NCBI RefSeq assembly: GCF_024753245.1
Contig: NZ_JANUGX010000030.1
Span: 1-64,000, forward strand
Source of the DNA: Massilia norwichensis
GTDB taxonomy: Bacteria; Pseudomonadota; Gammaproteobacteria; Burkholderiales; Burkholderiaceae_D
Reading direction: 5' to 3'
Length of the DNA stretch: 64,000 bases
The notes under the pieces were generated by a model that made no database searches, was not told where the DNA came from, and saw only the letters and a list, made by a program, of their open reading frames with translations. Shown here piece by piece: positions 21,952 to 30,936 of this stretch (its first letter is position 1; each line of letters begins with the position of its first letter). The translations under genes were made by a program, and so were the position numbers.

Positions 21952-22794
21952 TTACATGAAGCGAGCGGTTCCGGCCACCCGGATCGCGCTGCCCGGCGCA
22001 TCGCCGATACCGGCCTGCAGGCGCGAGCGCATGCCCATATCCTCGCCCTGCACCACCTCGATCGCGCCGCCGTGCGGCCAGCCGAGGTCGCGCAGGTAGC
22101 CGGCCAGGGCCGCGGTGCCGGCGCCGGTGGCCGGGTCCTCGTACACGCCGCCGAAAGCGAAGGGATTACGGGTGTGGAACAGGCGCGCGCTCTCGGCCCA
22201 CACCAGCACGATGGTGACCAGGCCATGCGCCTGCATCAGCGTGCGCCCCGCTTCGAGCTCGTAGCGCATGGCCGCCAGCAGGTCGCGGCTGGCCAGGGCC
22301 AGCACCAGGTGGTCGTTGCCGGCGTGCGCCAGGCCGGGCGGAATGCGCGGGTCGAGGTCGGCCTCGCCGTAGCCGAACAGGTCCAGCGCGGCGGCCACCA
22401 GTTGCGGATCGGCGGGCTGGCTGCGGGTCGGCGGCGACTGCAGGCTTGCCAGCGTCAGGCCGCCTTCGCGCCGGCCCTCGACGGTGATGTTGGCCTGGTT
22501 CAGCGCCAGCGGGTAGACGCCGTCACCGAATTGATGCGCCAGCGCGGCACCGAGCGCGATCGTGGCATGGCCGCAGAACGCGACCTCGGCTTCGGGCGAG
22601 AAGTAGCGGACACGGAAGGTATCGCCGCTGCGCGCCGCGAAGGCGGTTTCCGAGAAGCCGACCGCATGCGCCATGCGCTGCATCTCGGCATCCGGCGGCA
22701 ACGCGCTGCCGATCCAGACGCCGGCCGGGTTGCCGCCCTCGTCGCCGTCGGAAAAGGCGGAAATGCGCAGTACATCGGTGGACGTCGGGTTCAT
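21952..22794 (-). CDS. PhzF-family isomerase/epimerase-like protein
   Basis: This 280-residue protein belongs to the PhzF superfamily, with a diaminopimelate-epimerase-like fold of two halves. Family motifs are visible: GGNPAGVWI near residue 17, FSETAFAA, FSPEAEVAFCGHATIALG near residue 63, and the C-terminal EDPATGAGTAALAGYL. No other phenazine genes are nearby, so phenazine synthesis is unlikely; most family members have unknown substrates. The ATG at 22794 is chosen because AGGAG lies just upstream. It diverges from the ArsR-family regulator. Confidence 0.87.
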   Translation of the reverse strand: MNPTSTDVLRISAFSDGDEGGNPAGVWIGSALPPDAEMQRMAHAVGFSETAFAARSGDTFRVRYFSPEAEVAFCGHATIALGAALAHQFGDGVYPLALNQANITVEGRREGGLTLASLQSPPTRSQPADPQLVAAALDLFGYGEADLDPRIPPGLAHAGNDHLVLALASRDLLAAMRYELEAGRTLMQAHGLVTIVLVWAESARLFHTRNPFAFGGVYEDPATGAGTAALAGYLRDLGWPHGGAIEVVQGEDMGMRSRLQAGIGDAPGSAIRVAGTARFM

Positions 22795-22877
22795 GGCGGC
22801 TCCTGATAAAAAGACCATGATAATGCCGGACAACGAAGCTTGCTGAGGGCTTGACGATGGCCCCGGCCCGGCCTATA

Positions 22878-22902
22878 GTTAGATCATTGTCTAATTAGAT
22901 AA
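22878..22902. promoter_or_regulatory. Candidate operator of the ArsR-family regulator
   Basis: AGTTAGATCATTGTCTAATTAGATAAG lies just before the regulator start and contains the perfect palindrome TCTAATTAGA (22890-22899) with TTAGAT repeated on both sides. AT-rich dyads of this type are usual ArsR-family operators. TATAGTT at its left edge could be a -10 element. Negative autoregulation is inferred. Confidence 0.55.
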
Positions 22903-22911
22903 GATTCGAAC

Positions 22912-23226
22912 ATGACCGGCAAGCTGACCGCCGCCTTCAAGGCCATCGCCGATCCGACGCGCCGCGAGATCCTGCACCTGCTGCGCAAGGAAGAGATGAC
23001 GGCCGGCGACGTGGCCGCCCGCTTCGACATGACCAAGCCGACCATGTCGCACCACTTCTCGGTGCTCAAGGACGCGGGCCTGATCAGCAGCCGGCGCGAG
23101 GGCCAGACCATCTGGTACGCGCTGAACACGACGGTGCTGCAGGACGTCCTGGCCTGGACCCTGGACATGGCCGGCGGCGCCGCGGCGGACAAGACAAACA
23201 AGGCAGACAAGGGAGACCGGCAATGA
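22912..23226 (+). CDS. ArsR-family repressor, SdpR-like
   Basis: This 104-residue winged-helix regulator shows FKAIADPTRREILHLLRKEE at the start, then the recognition helix MTKPTMSHHFSVLKDAGLI and the wing SSRREGQTIWYALN. No metal-binding cysteines are visible, which argues against an arsenic or cadmium sensor. The downstream gene is SdpI-like and overlaps by four bases (ATGA), matching the sdpR-sdpI arrangement of autorepressor and immunity protein described in Bacillus. The last 15 residues are a lysine- and aspartate-rich tail. Confidence 0.86.
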   Translation: MTGKLTAAFKAIADPTRREILHLLRKEEMTAGDVAARFDMTKPTMSHHFSVLKDAGLISSRREGQTIWYALNTTVLQDVLAWTLDMAGGAAADKTNKADKGDRQ

Positions 23227-23864
23227 CGAAGCAGCGCTTTCTGTGGTGGTCGGTTCCGGTGTTCGTGCTCGTGCTGGCGGCCACCCTCTTCGTGTACCGG
23301 GACCTGCCGGCGACCATTCCCACGCACTGGGACGCGGCCGGCCAGGCCGACGGCCATGGACCGCGCGCCATGATCTTCCTGGAGCCGCTGCTGATGGGGC
23401 TGACGATTTTGCTGTGGCCCGCCTTGCCGCGCGTCTCGCCGGACAAGTTCAGGGTCGAGGGTTTCAGCGATACCTGGTGGTTCAGCGGGCTGGTCGTGGT
23501 CGGCCTGTTCGCCTATATCCAGTGCGTGCAGCTGGCGGTGCTGACGCAGGGCGCGCTGGACATCGGCCGCGCGCTGCTGGGCGGCATCGGCATCGCCATC
23601 GTCCTGCTGGGGAATGTGCTGGGCAAGGTGAAGCGCAACTTCTGGCTGGGCGTGCGCACGCCGTGGACGCTGGCCAGCGAACGCGTCTGGTACGCGACGC
23701 ACCGCCTGGCCGGCAAGAGCATGGTGGTGGGCGGCCTGGTGGTGCTGGCCGCCGCGCTGGCCGGCCTGCCGGGGTATGTGGCGACCGCCGCGCTGCTGGC
23801 GGCGGCGCTGGTGCCGGTGGTGTTTTCGCTGGTGTACTACAAGCGGCTGGAACGCGCCCAATAA
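23223..23864 (+). CDS. SdpI-family membrane protein
   Basis: This 213-residue protein has about six membrane helices. The N-terminal DUF1648-type segment is IPTHWDAAGQADG near residue 35, and the C-terminal SdpI-type segment has GNVLGKVKRNFWLGVRTPWT followed by ASERVWYATHRLAGK. In Bacillus, SdpI gives immunity to the SdpC toxin and sequesters SdpR at the membrane. No sdpC-like toxin gene is present here, so it may answer an outside toxin or have a different role. It overlaps the regulator gene by four bases. Confidence 0.85.
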   Translation: MTKQRFLWWSVPVFVLVLAATLFVYRDLPATIPTHWDAAGQADGHGPRAMIFLEPLLMGLTILLWPALPRVSPDKFRVEGFSDTWWFSGLVVVGLFAYIQCVQLAVLTQGALDIGRALLGGIGIAIVLLGNVLGKVKRNFWLGVRTPWTLASERVWYATHRLAGKSMVVGGLVVLAAALAGLPGYVATAALLAAALVPVVFSLVYYKRLERAQ

Positions 23865-23976
23865 CGTCATCCCCGCGCAGGCGGGGATCCAGGTTCCGTA
23901 TGCGTTACGGCGACGCGTGCACACTTGGATTCCCGCCTACGCGGGAAGTCATTTCCGGCAATGCCGGGAATGACGT
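23865..23976. repeat. REP-like palindromic repeat, copy D
   Basis: Inverted units GTCATCCCCGCGCAGGCGGG and TTGGATTCCCGCCTACGCGG flank a spacer of about 40 bases. A third small hairpin (TTCCGGCAATGCCGGGAA) and a closing TGACGT extend the element. It fills the gap between the convergent sdpI-like and amidase genes. Confidence 0.8.
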
Positions 23977-23977
23977 A

Positions 23978-25795
23978 TCAGAAACCCGGCGGGCGCTCGC
24001 CGGCAACGCCAGCCGCTTTCTCCAGCGCCAGCCCCACGCGCCCTATCGTCCCCTCGTCGAACAGGCGCCCGATCAAGGTCACCCCATGCGGCACGCGGCG
24101 CGCCGGCGAAAAGGTCGGCAGCGGCTGCACCGGATTCGGCGCCCAGTCCGACCTCGCCTGCTCCACCATCACGGCACCGGTGCGCAGGGTCAGCGAGGGG
24201 TGGCCGGTGAAGTTCGAGATCGTCAGCATCTCGTCGCGCAGCGAAGGCACCAGCAGCAGGTCGACTTCGCGGAAGATGCGCGCCATCTCCAGCGCCACTT
24301 TGCGGCGCATGCGGTCGGCCTGCACGAAGTCCACCGCCGACAGGAAGCGCGCCTCGCGGAACAGGTTCGGCCAGGCGTCCGGCACCTGGGCCTTGAGCTG
24401 GTCGACGCGGTGGTCCAGCGTGATCTCTTCGAACGCCGCCGCCGCTTCGGCGAACAGCACCGCGTTCAGCGATTGGTAGGGCCAGTCGGGCAGCGTCACC
24501 GGCACCGGCGTCAGGCCCAGCTTCTTCAGGTTCTCCAGCGCGGCGCGGTCGACATCGGTGGCCGGCGCTTCCTTCATCCAGCCGGCAAAATAGCCGACCT
24601 TCAGGCCTGCCACCTTCGCGTTCGCATCGTAGTCGAGCTTTGCCGGCACGCTGGCGACGTCGCCGGCGTCGACACCGGAAATCGCCTTCAGCACCAGCAT
24701 CGCATCCTCGACGCTGCGCGTCATCGGACCGAGTTTGTCGAGCGACCAGCACAGGGTCATGGCGCCGGTGCGCGGCACCCGGCCATAGGTCGGGCGCAGG
24801 CCGGTCACGCCGCAGCGCATCGACGGGCTGACGATACTGCCGCCGGTTTCGCTGCCGATCGAGAAGCCGACCAGGCCGGCAGCGGTGGCCGCGCCCGGAC
24901 CCGCGCTCGAGCCCGAAGCGCCCTCCTCCAGCAGCCAGGGATTCATTGTCTGGCCGCCGAACCAGACGTCGTTCAGCGCCAGCGCGCCCAGGCTCAGCTT
25001 CGCGATCAGCACCGCGCCGGCGGCGTCCAGTTTGGCCACCACCGCCGCGTCCTGGGCCGGCACGCGGTTCTGATAAAACTCCGCGCCCCAGGTGGTGCGG
25101 ATGCCCTTGGTGTCCAGCAGATCCTTCACGCCGTAGGGGATGCCATGCAGCGGGCCGCGGTATTTGCCGGCAGCGATCTCCCTGTCCGCCTGGCGGGCGC
25201 GGGCCAGCGCATGTTCTTCGGTCAGCGTGATCACGCTGCGCAGTTTGCCGTCATGGCGCTTGATGCGCTCGAGGTAGATGCGGGTCAGGCGCTCGGACGT
25301 GAGCGCGCGCGCTTCGATCCAGCGCGAGAGTTTCGTGACCGGAGCAAAAGCGATGTCCTCGTCTTTCTGCGGCAGCGGGCCGGCATCGTTGCGGCTGCGC
25401 ACGAAGCGCTCGCGTGCCGGGCCAGCGGGCGCGCCGACGGCTGCCGCCGCGTGCCAGACCGTGGCCGGCGCGACGCTGTCCCCGATCGCCAGCTTGCGCG
25501 GGCCGGTGCGCCGCTCCATGGTCGAGGCCAGCGAGACCTTCCAGCTGCCGGCCATCATCGCGCGCTGGGCAGGCTTGTAGCTCACCTGCATCAGCTTCTC
25601 GGCTTCGGCGAAGGTCGTGGGCGTGACGTCCGGGCCGACCGCCGCGGTGGCGCCGAAGGTCGGCGGCGCACCCGGCGTGGACAGGCTGGGCGGATTGGTC
25701 GGGGTGGTGGAATCCTGCGGCTCGGCTTTCGCGACGCCGGCGACGGCGAGCAGGCCCAGAGGCGCGTTGATCAGGAACTGGCGGCGTTGTGTCAT
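23978..25795 (-). CDS. Exported amidase-signature family hydrolase
   Basis: This 605-residue protein belongs to the amidase signature family. The catalytic triad region is visible: lysine in PYGVKDLLDT, the cis-serine in GASGSSAGPGAATAAG and the nucleophile in GSETGGSIVSPS. A twin-arginine-like leader (RRQFLINAPLGLLAVAGVAKA) suggests export by the Tat pathway, unlike cytosolic GatA. An N-terminal proline/threonine-rich segment and about 150 further residues precede the catalytic core. The substrate is unknown; peptide amides or aryl amides are plausible. It stands alone on the minus strand. Confidence 0.88.
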   Translation of the reverse strand: MTQRRQFLINAPLGLLAVAGVAKAEPQDSTTPTNPPSLSTPGAPPTFGATAAVGPDVTPTTFAEAEKLMQVSYKPAQRAMMAGSWKVSLASTMERRTGPRKLAIGDSVAPATVWHAAAAVGAPAGPARERFVRSRNDAGPLPQKDEDIAFAPVTKLSRWIEARALTSERLTRIYLERIKRHDGKLRSVITLTEEHALARARQADREIAAGKYRGPLHGIPYGVKDLLDTKGIRTTWGAEFYQNRVPAQDAAVVAKLDAAGAVLIAKLSLGALALNDVWFGGQTMNPWLLEEGASGSSAGPGAATAAGLVGFSIGSETGGSIVSPSMRCGVTGLRPTYGRVPRTGAMTLCWSLDKLGPMTRSVEDAMLVLKAISGVDAGDVASVPAKLDYDANAKVAGLKVGYFAGWMKEAPATDVDRAALENLKKLGLTPVPVTLPDWPYQSLNAVLFAEAAAAFEEITLDHRVDQLKAQVPDAWPNLFREARFLSAVDFVQADRMRRKVALEMARIFREVDLLLVPSLRDEMLTISNFTGHPSLTLRTGAVMVEQARSDWAPNPVQPLPTFSPARRVPHGVTLIGRLFDEGTIGRVGLALEKAAGVAGERPPGF

Positions 25796-25838
25796 GCATC
25801 TTATGCTACCCGATGCTCATGAGCAAAACAACAAGCTT

Positions 25839-26735
25839 TTATTTGTGCAGCAAGGGTCCGAGCCGCTGGGCCAGGAAGTCGACCAGCGCGGCCACGCGCG
25901 GCGCCAGCGCCTCCTGTTTATAGAACACCGCCCAGACCGGCTGGGTCCAGGGCAGCGCGCTGTGCTCCAGCACCGGCACCAGGCGGCCGGCAGCGACATC
26001 GCCGCTGGTCAGGAAGTCGGACAGGCTGGCCAGGCCCGCCCCTTCGACCGCCAGGTGGCGCAGGGTCTCCCCGCCGGACGCCGTCACCTGCGGCCTGGCG
26101 AGCCAGCCCTCCTGCCCGCCGTCGCTCAGCGGCCAGGTGTTCAGCGAAGCCGGCGCCGTGAAGCCGAGCAGCCGGTGCTGCGCCAGGTCGGCCACCTTTT
26201 CCGGGCGGCCGTGGCGCTCCAGGTAGGCGGGCGAAGCCAGCACGCGGATGCGGCTGTGTCCCAGCAGACGGGCGTTGAGGCTGGAGTCGGGCAGGATGCC
26301 GATGCGGATCGCGACGTCGACCTTTTCCTCGATCAGGTCGACGAAGGTCTCGCCGCTGGTCAGTTCGAGCGTCACCTGCGGATACTGGTCGAGAAAGTCG
26401 GCCACCAGCGGCGCCACCAGGTGGTCGAGCGTGGGCGTGGCGGCGTTGACGCGTACCAACCCCGCCGGATGGCCGCGCCGCGACGCCGCCTGGGCATCCA
26501 GGTCCGCCAGCTCGGCCAGCACCCGGCGCGCACGCTCCAGCAGCCAGGCGCCTTCCGCAGTGAGGTCGAGGCGGCGCGTGGTCCGGTGCATCAAGGTCAT
26601 CCCCAGCTCTTTCTCGACCCGCGAGACGGTGCGCGACACGCCCGAGGGCGTCTGCCCCAGTTGCTGGGCAGCGGTCGAAAACGAGCCGGTTTCCGTGACG
26701 GTGACAAAGGTAATCAGGGCGCCGATGTCCAGCAT
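25839..26735 (-). CDS. LysR-family transcriptional regulator
   Basis: This 298-residue protein has the LysR layout: an N-terminal helix-turn-helix (FSTAAQQLGQTPSGVSRTVS near residue 20, then LGMTLMHRTTRRLDLT) and a C-terminal co-inducer-binding domain with IRIGILPDSSL and the AVEGAGLASLSDF segment. It diverges from an MFS transporter and an aldo/keto reductase, the usual position for a LysR activator of both. The effector cannot be deduced. Its ATG at 26735 lies three bases from a T-N11-A palindrome. Confidence 0.92.
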   Translation of the reverse strand: MLDIGALITFVTVTETGSFSTAAQQLGQTPSGVSRTVSRVEKELGMTLMHRTTRRLDLTAEGAWLLERARRVLAELADLDAQAASRRGHPAGLVRVNAATPTLDHLVAPLVADFLDQYPQVTLELTSGETFVDLIEEKVDVAIRIGILPDSSLNARLLGHSRIRVLASPAYLERHGRPEKVADLAQHRLLGFTAPASLNTWPLSDGGQEGWLARPQVTASGGETLRHLAVEGAGLASLSDFLTSGDVAAGRLVPVLEHSALPWTQPVWAVFYKQEALAPRVAALVDFLAQRLGPLLHK

Positions 26736-26738
26736 TTG

Positions 26739-26751
26739 TGACTCCGAGTCA
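26739..26751. promoter_or_regulatory. Candidate LysR-type binding palindrome
   Basis: TGACTCCGAGTCA is a perfect 13-base dyad with the T-N11-A form of LysR boxes. It lies in the divergent lysR/MFS intergenic gap, close to the lysR start, which fits autoregulation and control of the MFS gene. Confidence 0.5.
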
Positions 26752-26838
26752 AAAGTCTATTGTACGGCAGCCTATTTTTCCTACACGGCTACGTCATCAG
26801 AATGCTGGCTTCGATCAAGGCAACAAGGAGAACCTGCC

Positions 26839-28053
26839 ATGCCACTCGCTTTATGGGCGCTCACGCTGAGCGCCTTCGCCATCGGGACGACGGAATTCGT
26901 GATCGTCGGCCTGATCCCCACCATCGCCGCCAGCCTGCAGGTGTCGGTGCCATCAAGCGGCCTGCTGGTCAGCCTGTACGCGCTGGGCGTCGCCATCGGC
27001 GCGCCGGTGCTGACGGCGCTGACCGGGCGCGTGCCGCGCAAGCTGCTGCTGCTCGGCCTGATGCTGCTGTTCACCGCCGGGAACCTGGTCGCCTGGATGG
27101 CGCCCGGCTACGAAGCGCTGATGGCCGCGCGGGTGCTGACCGGCCTCGCGCACGGCGTGTTTTTCTCGATCGGCTCGACCATCGCCACCAGCCTGGTGCC
27201 GAAGGAGAAAGCGGCCAGCGCGATCGCCCTGATGTTCAGCGGCCTGACCGTCGCCCTGGTGACCGGCGTGCCGCTCGGGACCTTCATCGGCCAGCGCTTC
27301 GGCTGGCAGACGACCTTCCTGGCCGTCGCCATGCTGGGCGTGATCGCCTTCATCGGCATCGCCCTGCTGGTACCGAAGGCCATTGCCGGCAGCCCGCCTT
27401 CCAGCCTGCCGACGCAGATGGCGGTGCTGAAGAAGCCGCGCCTGCTGCTGGTGTATGCGATGACGACCCTCGGCTACGGCGGCACCTTCGTCGCTTTCAC
27501 TTACCTGGCGCCGATCCTGCAGCAGGTGGCCGGTTTCTCGGCCGGCGCGGTCGGGCTGGTGATGCTGGTGTACGGCGTCTCGGTCGCCTTCGGGAATATC
27601 TGGGGCGGCAAACTGGCGGACCGCAAGGGCCCGGTGCGCGCGCTGCAGATCGTGTTCGCGCTGCTGGCCGCCGTGCTGCTGGTGCTGCAGTTCACCGCCG
27701 CGAACAAGATCGCCGTGTTGATCACGGTGCTGGCCTGGGGCGCGGTCGCCTTCGGCAACGTGCCCGGTCTGCAGGTCTATGTGGTACAGCGCGCCGGCCG
27801 CGATGCGCCGCAGGCGGTGGACGTGGCGTCGGGTCTGAACATCGCCGCCTTCAACGTCGGCATCGCGCTCGGCGCCTGGGGCGGCGGCATCATCGTCGAC
27901 CGCATCGGCCTGATGGCCACGCCCTGGATCGGCGCGCTGGTGGTGCTGGGCGCGCTGGGCTTGACGACGCTGGCCGGACGCCTGGACCGGCTCGATGCGG
28001 CGCGCGGTATCGCGGCGCCCTCTTCAAGCGAACCGGCGGTCCTCACCCATTAA
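26839..28053 (+). CDS. MFS transporter, AraJ/drug-efflux type
   Basis: This 404-residue inner-membrane protein has about 12 hydrophobic helices. The start [20 protein letters not shown] is typical of the AraJ/YdhP/Cml subgroup of drug:H+ antiporters, and the loop after helix 2 reads GRVPRK. The second half begins around residue 205 ([19 protein letters not shown]). The ATG at 26839 is chosen because AGGAG precedes it by eight bases. It is 20 bases upstream of dkgB, with which it probably forms an operon under the divergent LysR regulator. The substrate is unknown. Confidence 0.9.
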   Translation: MPLALWALTLSAFAIGTTEFVIVGLIPTIAASLQVSVPSSGLLVSLYALGVAIGAPVLTALTGRVPRKLLLLGLMLLFTAGNLVAWMAPGYEALMAARVLTGLAHGVFFSIGSTIATSLVPKEKAASAIALMFSGLTVALVTGVPLGTFIGQRFGWQTTFLAVAMLGVIAFIGIALLVPKAIAGSPPSSLPTQMAVLKKPRLLLVYAMTTLGYGGTFVAFTYLAPILQQVAGFSAGAVGLVMLVYGVSVAFGNIWGGKLADRKGPVRALQIVFALLAAVLLVLQFTAANKIAVLITVLAWGAVAFGNVPGLQVYVVQRAGRDAPQAVDVASGLNIAAFNVGIALGAWGGGIIVDRIGLMATPWIGALVVLGALGLTTLAGRLDRLDAARGIAAPSSSEPAVLTH

Positions 28054-28073
28054 CGCATCCAAGGAGAACACAG

Positions 28074-28877
28074 ATGAACAACATGCCCCAACTCGGCCTC
28101 GGCACCTTCCGCCTGCAGGGCCAGCAAGCGGTCGACTCGGTGCGTAACGGCCTCGAGCTCGGCTACCGCCACATCGACACCGCCCAGATCTACGGCAACG
28201 AGGCCGAGGTCGGCCAGGCGCTCGAAGCTTCCGGGGTCCCGCGCCGCGAAGTCTTCGTCACCACCAAGATCTGGACCGAGCACCTCGCCGGCGACAAGTT
28301 GATCGCCAGTCTGAAGGACAGTCTGCACAAACTGCGCCTGGAGCAAGTCGACCTGACCCTGATCCACTGGCCTTCGCCGCAGAACGCGGTGCCGGTGGCC
28401 GAATCGATGCAGGCTTTGCGCGAAGCGCGCGACCAGGGGCTGAGCGCCGCGATTGGCGTGTCGAATTTCACCAACGCCCTGCTGGCACAGGCGATTGCCG
28501 CGGTCGGCGCGGCCAGCCTCGCCACCAACCAGGTCGAGCTCCATCCTTACCTGCAGAACCGCAGCGTGGCCGCTTTCGCGCGCGAACACGGCATCCATGT
28601 GACCGCCTACATGCCGCTCGCCTACGGCAAGGTACTGGCCGATCCGGTCATCGCGGCGATTGCGCAGCGTTTGCATGCGACGCCGGCACAGGTGGCGTTG
28701 GCATGGTCGCTGGCCAAGGGTTACGCGGTGATTCCATCCTCGACGCGGCGCGAGAACCTGGCTGCGAACCTGAAGGCGCCGGCGCTCGTGCTGGCCGCGG
28801 AGGACATCGCCGCGATCGATGGGCTGGAACGCGGCGAGCGCCTGGTGAGCCCGGACTTTGCGCCGGTCTGGGACTGA
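28074..28877 (+). CDS. dkgB: Aldo/keto reductase, DkgB-like
   Basis: This 267-residue NADPH-dependent reductase equals E. coli DkgB in length. DkgB reduces 2,5-diketo-gluconate and methylglyoxal. Catalytic residues are visible: Asp in [13 protein letters not shown], Lys in FVTTKIW, and His in LTLIHWPSP. The NADPH site is shown by [15 protein letters not shown] near residue 220. AAGGAG precedes the ATG at 28074. It follows the MFS gene by 20 bases and may protect against reactive carbonyls exported or imported by that system. Confidence 0.9.
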   Translation: MNNMPQLGLGTFRLQGQQAVDSVRNGLELGYRHIDTAQIYGNEAEVGQALEASGVPRREVFVTTKIWTEHLAGDKLIASLKDSLHKLRLEQVDLTLIHWPSPQNAVPVAESMQALREARDQGLSAAIGVSNFTNALLAQAIAAVGAASLATNQVELHPYLQNRSVAAFAREHGIHVTAYMPLAYGKVLADPVIAAIAQRLHATPAQVALAWSLAKGYAVIPSSTRRENLAANLKAPALVLAAEDIAAIDGLERGERLVSPDFAPVWD

Positions 28878-28881
28878 ACCG

Positions 28882-28904
28882 CCATCCCCGCGCTGGCGGG
28901 GATG
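28882..28904. repeat. Single REP-like unit, copy E, acting as a hairpin
   Basis: CCATCCCCGCGCTGGCGGGGATGAG is one unpaired half of the window's palindromic repeat family. It separates the convergent dkgB and glutathione-S-transferase genes and would form a GC-rich hairpin; a bidirectional terminator role is plausible. Confidence 0.65.
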
Positions 28905-28907
28905 AGC

Positions 28908-29624
28908 TCAGCTTTTCTCGTCGTTCTCCAGCTCCGGATAGTGCCGGAAAATCCCTTCCTCGTTGAAGGGCAGCCGCCGCTCCGACTTCAGGTAGGCGGC
29001 AATGTTGGGACGCGCCGCCACCCGGTCGCGCAGGGCGCCCAGCAGCGGATAGCCGGCGTCGATCCGCGCCATCGTCGCCGGGAAGGCGTAGCGCAGTCCC
29101 TCGATCAGCTGGAACAGCGACAGGTCGGCATAGGTGAGCGTGGCCCCTAGCAGGTAATCCTTGGGCTCGGGCCGCGCCAGGATGCCCTCGAAGTAATCGA
29201 GGAACTTCGGGATGCGCGTTTCGATAAAGTCGGCGGTGCGGCGCTTGGCCTCGGGGCGCTGGTCCTCGTAGTACAGCGAGGTCGCGATCGGATGGTGCGT
29301 ATCGTGGGTTTCGGCGACCAGGTCGGCGATCGTCAGCTGCAGCTGGTGCACCCACAGGCCGCCGGCTTCGTCGCTGGGCGCGAGACCGTGGTGCTGGCCG
29401 AGGTAAAGCAGGATATTCGCGGTCTGGCCGATGGTCAGGCCATCGACCTTCAGGAAGGGCGGCGCGAAGGGCGGATGGTCGGGACCATCCATCGCGGCCA
29501 GCATGCGCGCCATGCCGCCAGCCTCGCGCGCGACGTCGACGTAGGCGACGCCGGCTTCCTCCAGCGCCAGTCGGACGAATTCGCCGCGCCCCTGGATCGT
29601 CGGCCAGTAAAAAAGTTCAACCAT
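28908..29624 (-). CDS. Glutathione S-transferase family protein
   Basis: This 238-residue protein has an N-terminal thioredoxin-like domain (YWPTIQGRGEFVRLALEEAG, with PPFLKVDGLTIGQTANILLYLG) and an all-helical C-terminal domain (for example YLLGATLTYADLSLFQLIEG). The QTANI segment corresponds to the usual glutathione-binding Gln-Ser. The early Tyr (residue 6) is a candidate catalytic residue. The substrate is not identifiable. GAGGAG precedes the start at good spacing. It diverges from the VirK/YbjX gene. Confidence 0.88.
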   Translation of the reverse strand: MVELFYWPTIQGRGEFVRLALEEAGVAYVDVAREAGGMARMLAAMDGPDHPPFAPPFLKVDGLTIGQTANILLYLGQHHGLAPSDEAGGLWVHQLQLTIADLVAETHDTHHPIATSLYYEDQRPEAKRRTADFIETRIPKFLDYFEGILARPEPKDYLLGATLTYADLSLFQLIEGLRYAFPATMARIDAGYPLLGALRDRVAARPNIAAYLKSERRLPFNEEGIFRHYPELENDEKS

Positions 29625-29902
29625 GATTCGACGCTCCTCGTCTTATTCGGGATGACTCAATTATTCATGATGATTTCGATGTTCGGCGCGGCAATCGTGC
29701 TAGTCTTGCAAATGGCAACTCAGCCTGACAAAAAATCAACAAGAGACATCGTGATCACGACGAAAAATACAAAAGGGATGCGTTATCGAGCGTGGCGATC
29801 TTGACCTGCCCAGCATTTTATTTCCGTTGAGCAATATCACCGTCCCGTCCAAGGCGGTGAGTCAAGATAGAACCACCCGATAATGAATGTCCGGAGCGCA
29901 CC
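29625..29902. other. Divergent intergenic region, GST and VirK/YbjX
   Basis: About 278 bases separate two divergent genes. The region is AT-richer than its surroundings. A TCACCG/CGGTGA hairpin lies at 29837-29860. I found no other gene, repeat or clear operator. Confidence 0.4.
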
Positions 29903-30865
29903 ATGATTTTCGCTCACCTCACCAAGCACTGGATGGCCCGCCGCAGCCAGTATGGCCTGACTTCCTGGTTCCTGTGCATCGCACGCAGCCTGCGCGTGCT
30001 GGCCTACCTGCGCGACCACCGCGCCCTCTGCCAGCTCGGCGTCTACCGCAACCACGTGGCGCTGCCGCCCAACGACGACCTGTTCCACCACCTCAGCCAC
30101 CGCGACTACCTGGTCAAGGGCCTGTCGGCGCGGCAGCGTGTGCAGGCGGTCCTGAGCCATTACCGCTTCGAAGAAACGACCTTCAACGAAGCCTACAAGC
30201 AGGCCGTCTACGGCACCCGCTGCCTGCCGCTGTGGCAGTGCGAGGCCGAAGGCAGCCGGTTCCTGATCCAGCTCGAGATGGCCTCGCGCAGCGATGCCGA
30301 GGGCGACCTCACGCTGGCCCTGGTCGCCGACGGCAAGTGCCTGCACCGCCTGTCCTTCAGCTGGCTCGAAGGCCAGATGGTCGGCGTCGATGCGCCGGTC
30401 GTCCCCTTCATTGCCCGTAACCAGGGCCGCTGGATCGATTCCGGCGCCGCCTTCGAGGCGTTCGAGCGCGTGTTCCCGAACAATTCGCCGAGCTTCTTCT
30501 GCTTCGCCGCGATGCAGGGCGTGGCGCAGGCAGTCGGCATCGACCAGGTGGTCGCCATTCGCAGCGAAGACCACCCCACCTACGACCCCGATCCGGAAAA
30601 GCATTTCGCCAACGCCTACGACGGCTTCTGGAAAATCCTGGGCGGCGAAGAAATGCCGGGCAAGCAGGGCTACCGCATCGCACTGCCCTTCTACGTCAAG
30701 CCGCTGTCCGAGATGCCATCCAAGCACCGCAAGCGCGCCGCCCAGCGCCGCGAGCACTGGCGCCGGATCGGCGAATCGGCCCGCACCACACTGCAGCGCC
30801 ACCTGTTGCACGCCCGCGCCCACGTCGAGCATGCGGCGCCGGTGCTGGAGCCGGCGCAGGTTTAG
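29903..30865 (+). CDS. VirK/YbjX family protein (DUF535)
   Basis: This 320-residue protein matches the VirK/YbjX (DUF535) family, implicated in envelope stress and peptide resistance in enterobacteria but without a defined biochemical role. Family features include ALCQLGVYRN near residue 43, HLSHRDYLVKGLSARQR near residue 65, and HPTYDPDPEKHFANAYDGFW near residue 228. The C-terminus is basic (SKHRKRAAQRREHWRRIGE). No signal peptide is evident. The start has GGAG seven bases upstream. Confidence 0.84.
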   Translation: MIFAHLTKHWMARRSQYGLTSWFLCIARSLRVLAYLRDHRALCQLGVYRNHVALPPNDDLFHHLSHRDYLVKGLSARQRVQAVLSHYRFEETTFNEAYKQAVYGTRCLPLWQCEAEGSRFLIQLEMASRSDAEGDLTLALVADGKCLHRLSFSWLEGQMVGVDAPVVPFIARNQGRWIDSGAAFEAFERVFPNNSPSFFCFAAMQGVAQAVGIDQVVAIRSEDHPTYDPDPEKHFANAYDGFWKILGGEEMPGKQGYRIALPFYVKPLSEMPSKHRKRAAQRREHWRRIGESARTTLQRHLLHARAHVEHAAPVLEPAQV

Positions 30866-30898
30866 CTGCCGCCAACGCGCTTTCCGCGCTTGCGCCAT

Positions 30899-30930
30899 AA
30901 TCCCCCTCCTGTGCAAACCCGAGGGGGATT
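30899..30930 (+). promoter_or_regulatory. Hairpin covering the yqhD ribosome-binding site
   Basis: AATCCCCCTC at 30899-30908 and GAGGGGGATT at 30921-30930 form a perfect 10-bp stem with a 12-base loop. The right arm is also the only Shine-Dalgarno candidate for the TTG start at 30937. The hairpin could therefore end transcription of the upstream gene or mask the yqhD site; TTCATTTTG follows. Confidence 0.6.
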
Positions 30931-30936
30931 TTCATT

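Noticed and set aside
21952-22794. Phenazine biosynthesis locus
   Set aside because: Only a PhzF-family protein is present. No phzA/B, D, E or G genes are nearby, and most PhzF homologues have other roles.
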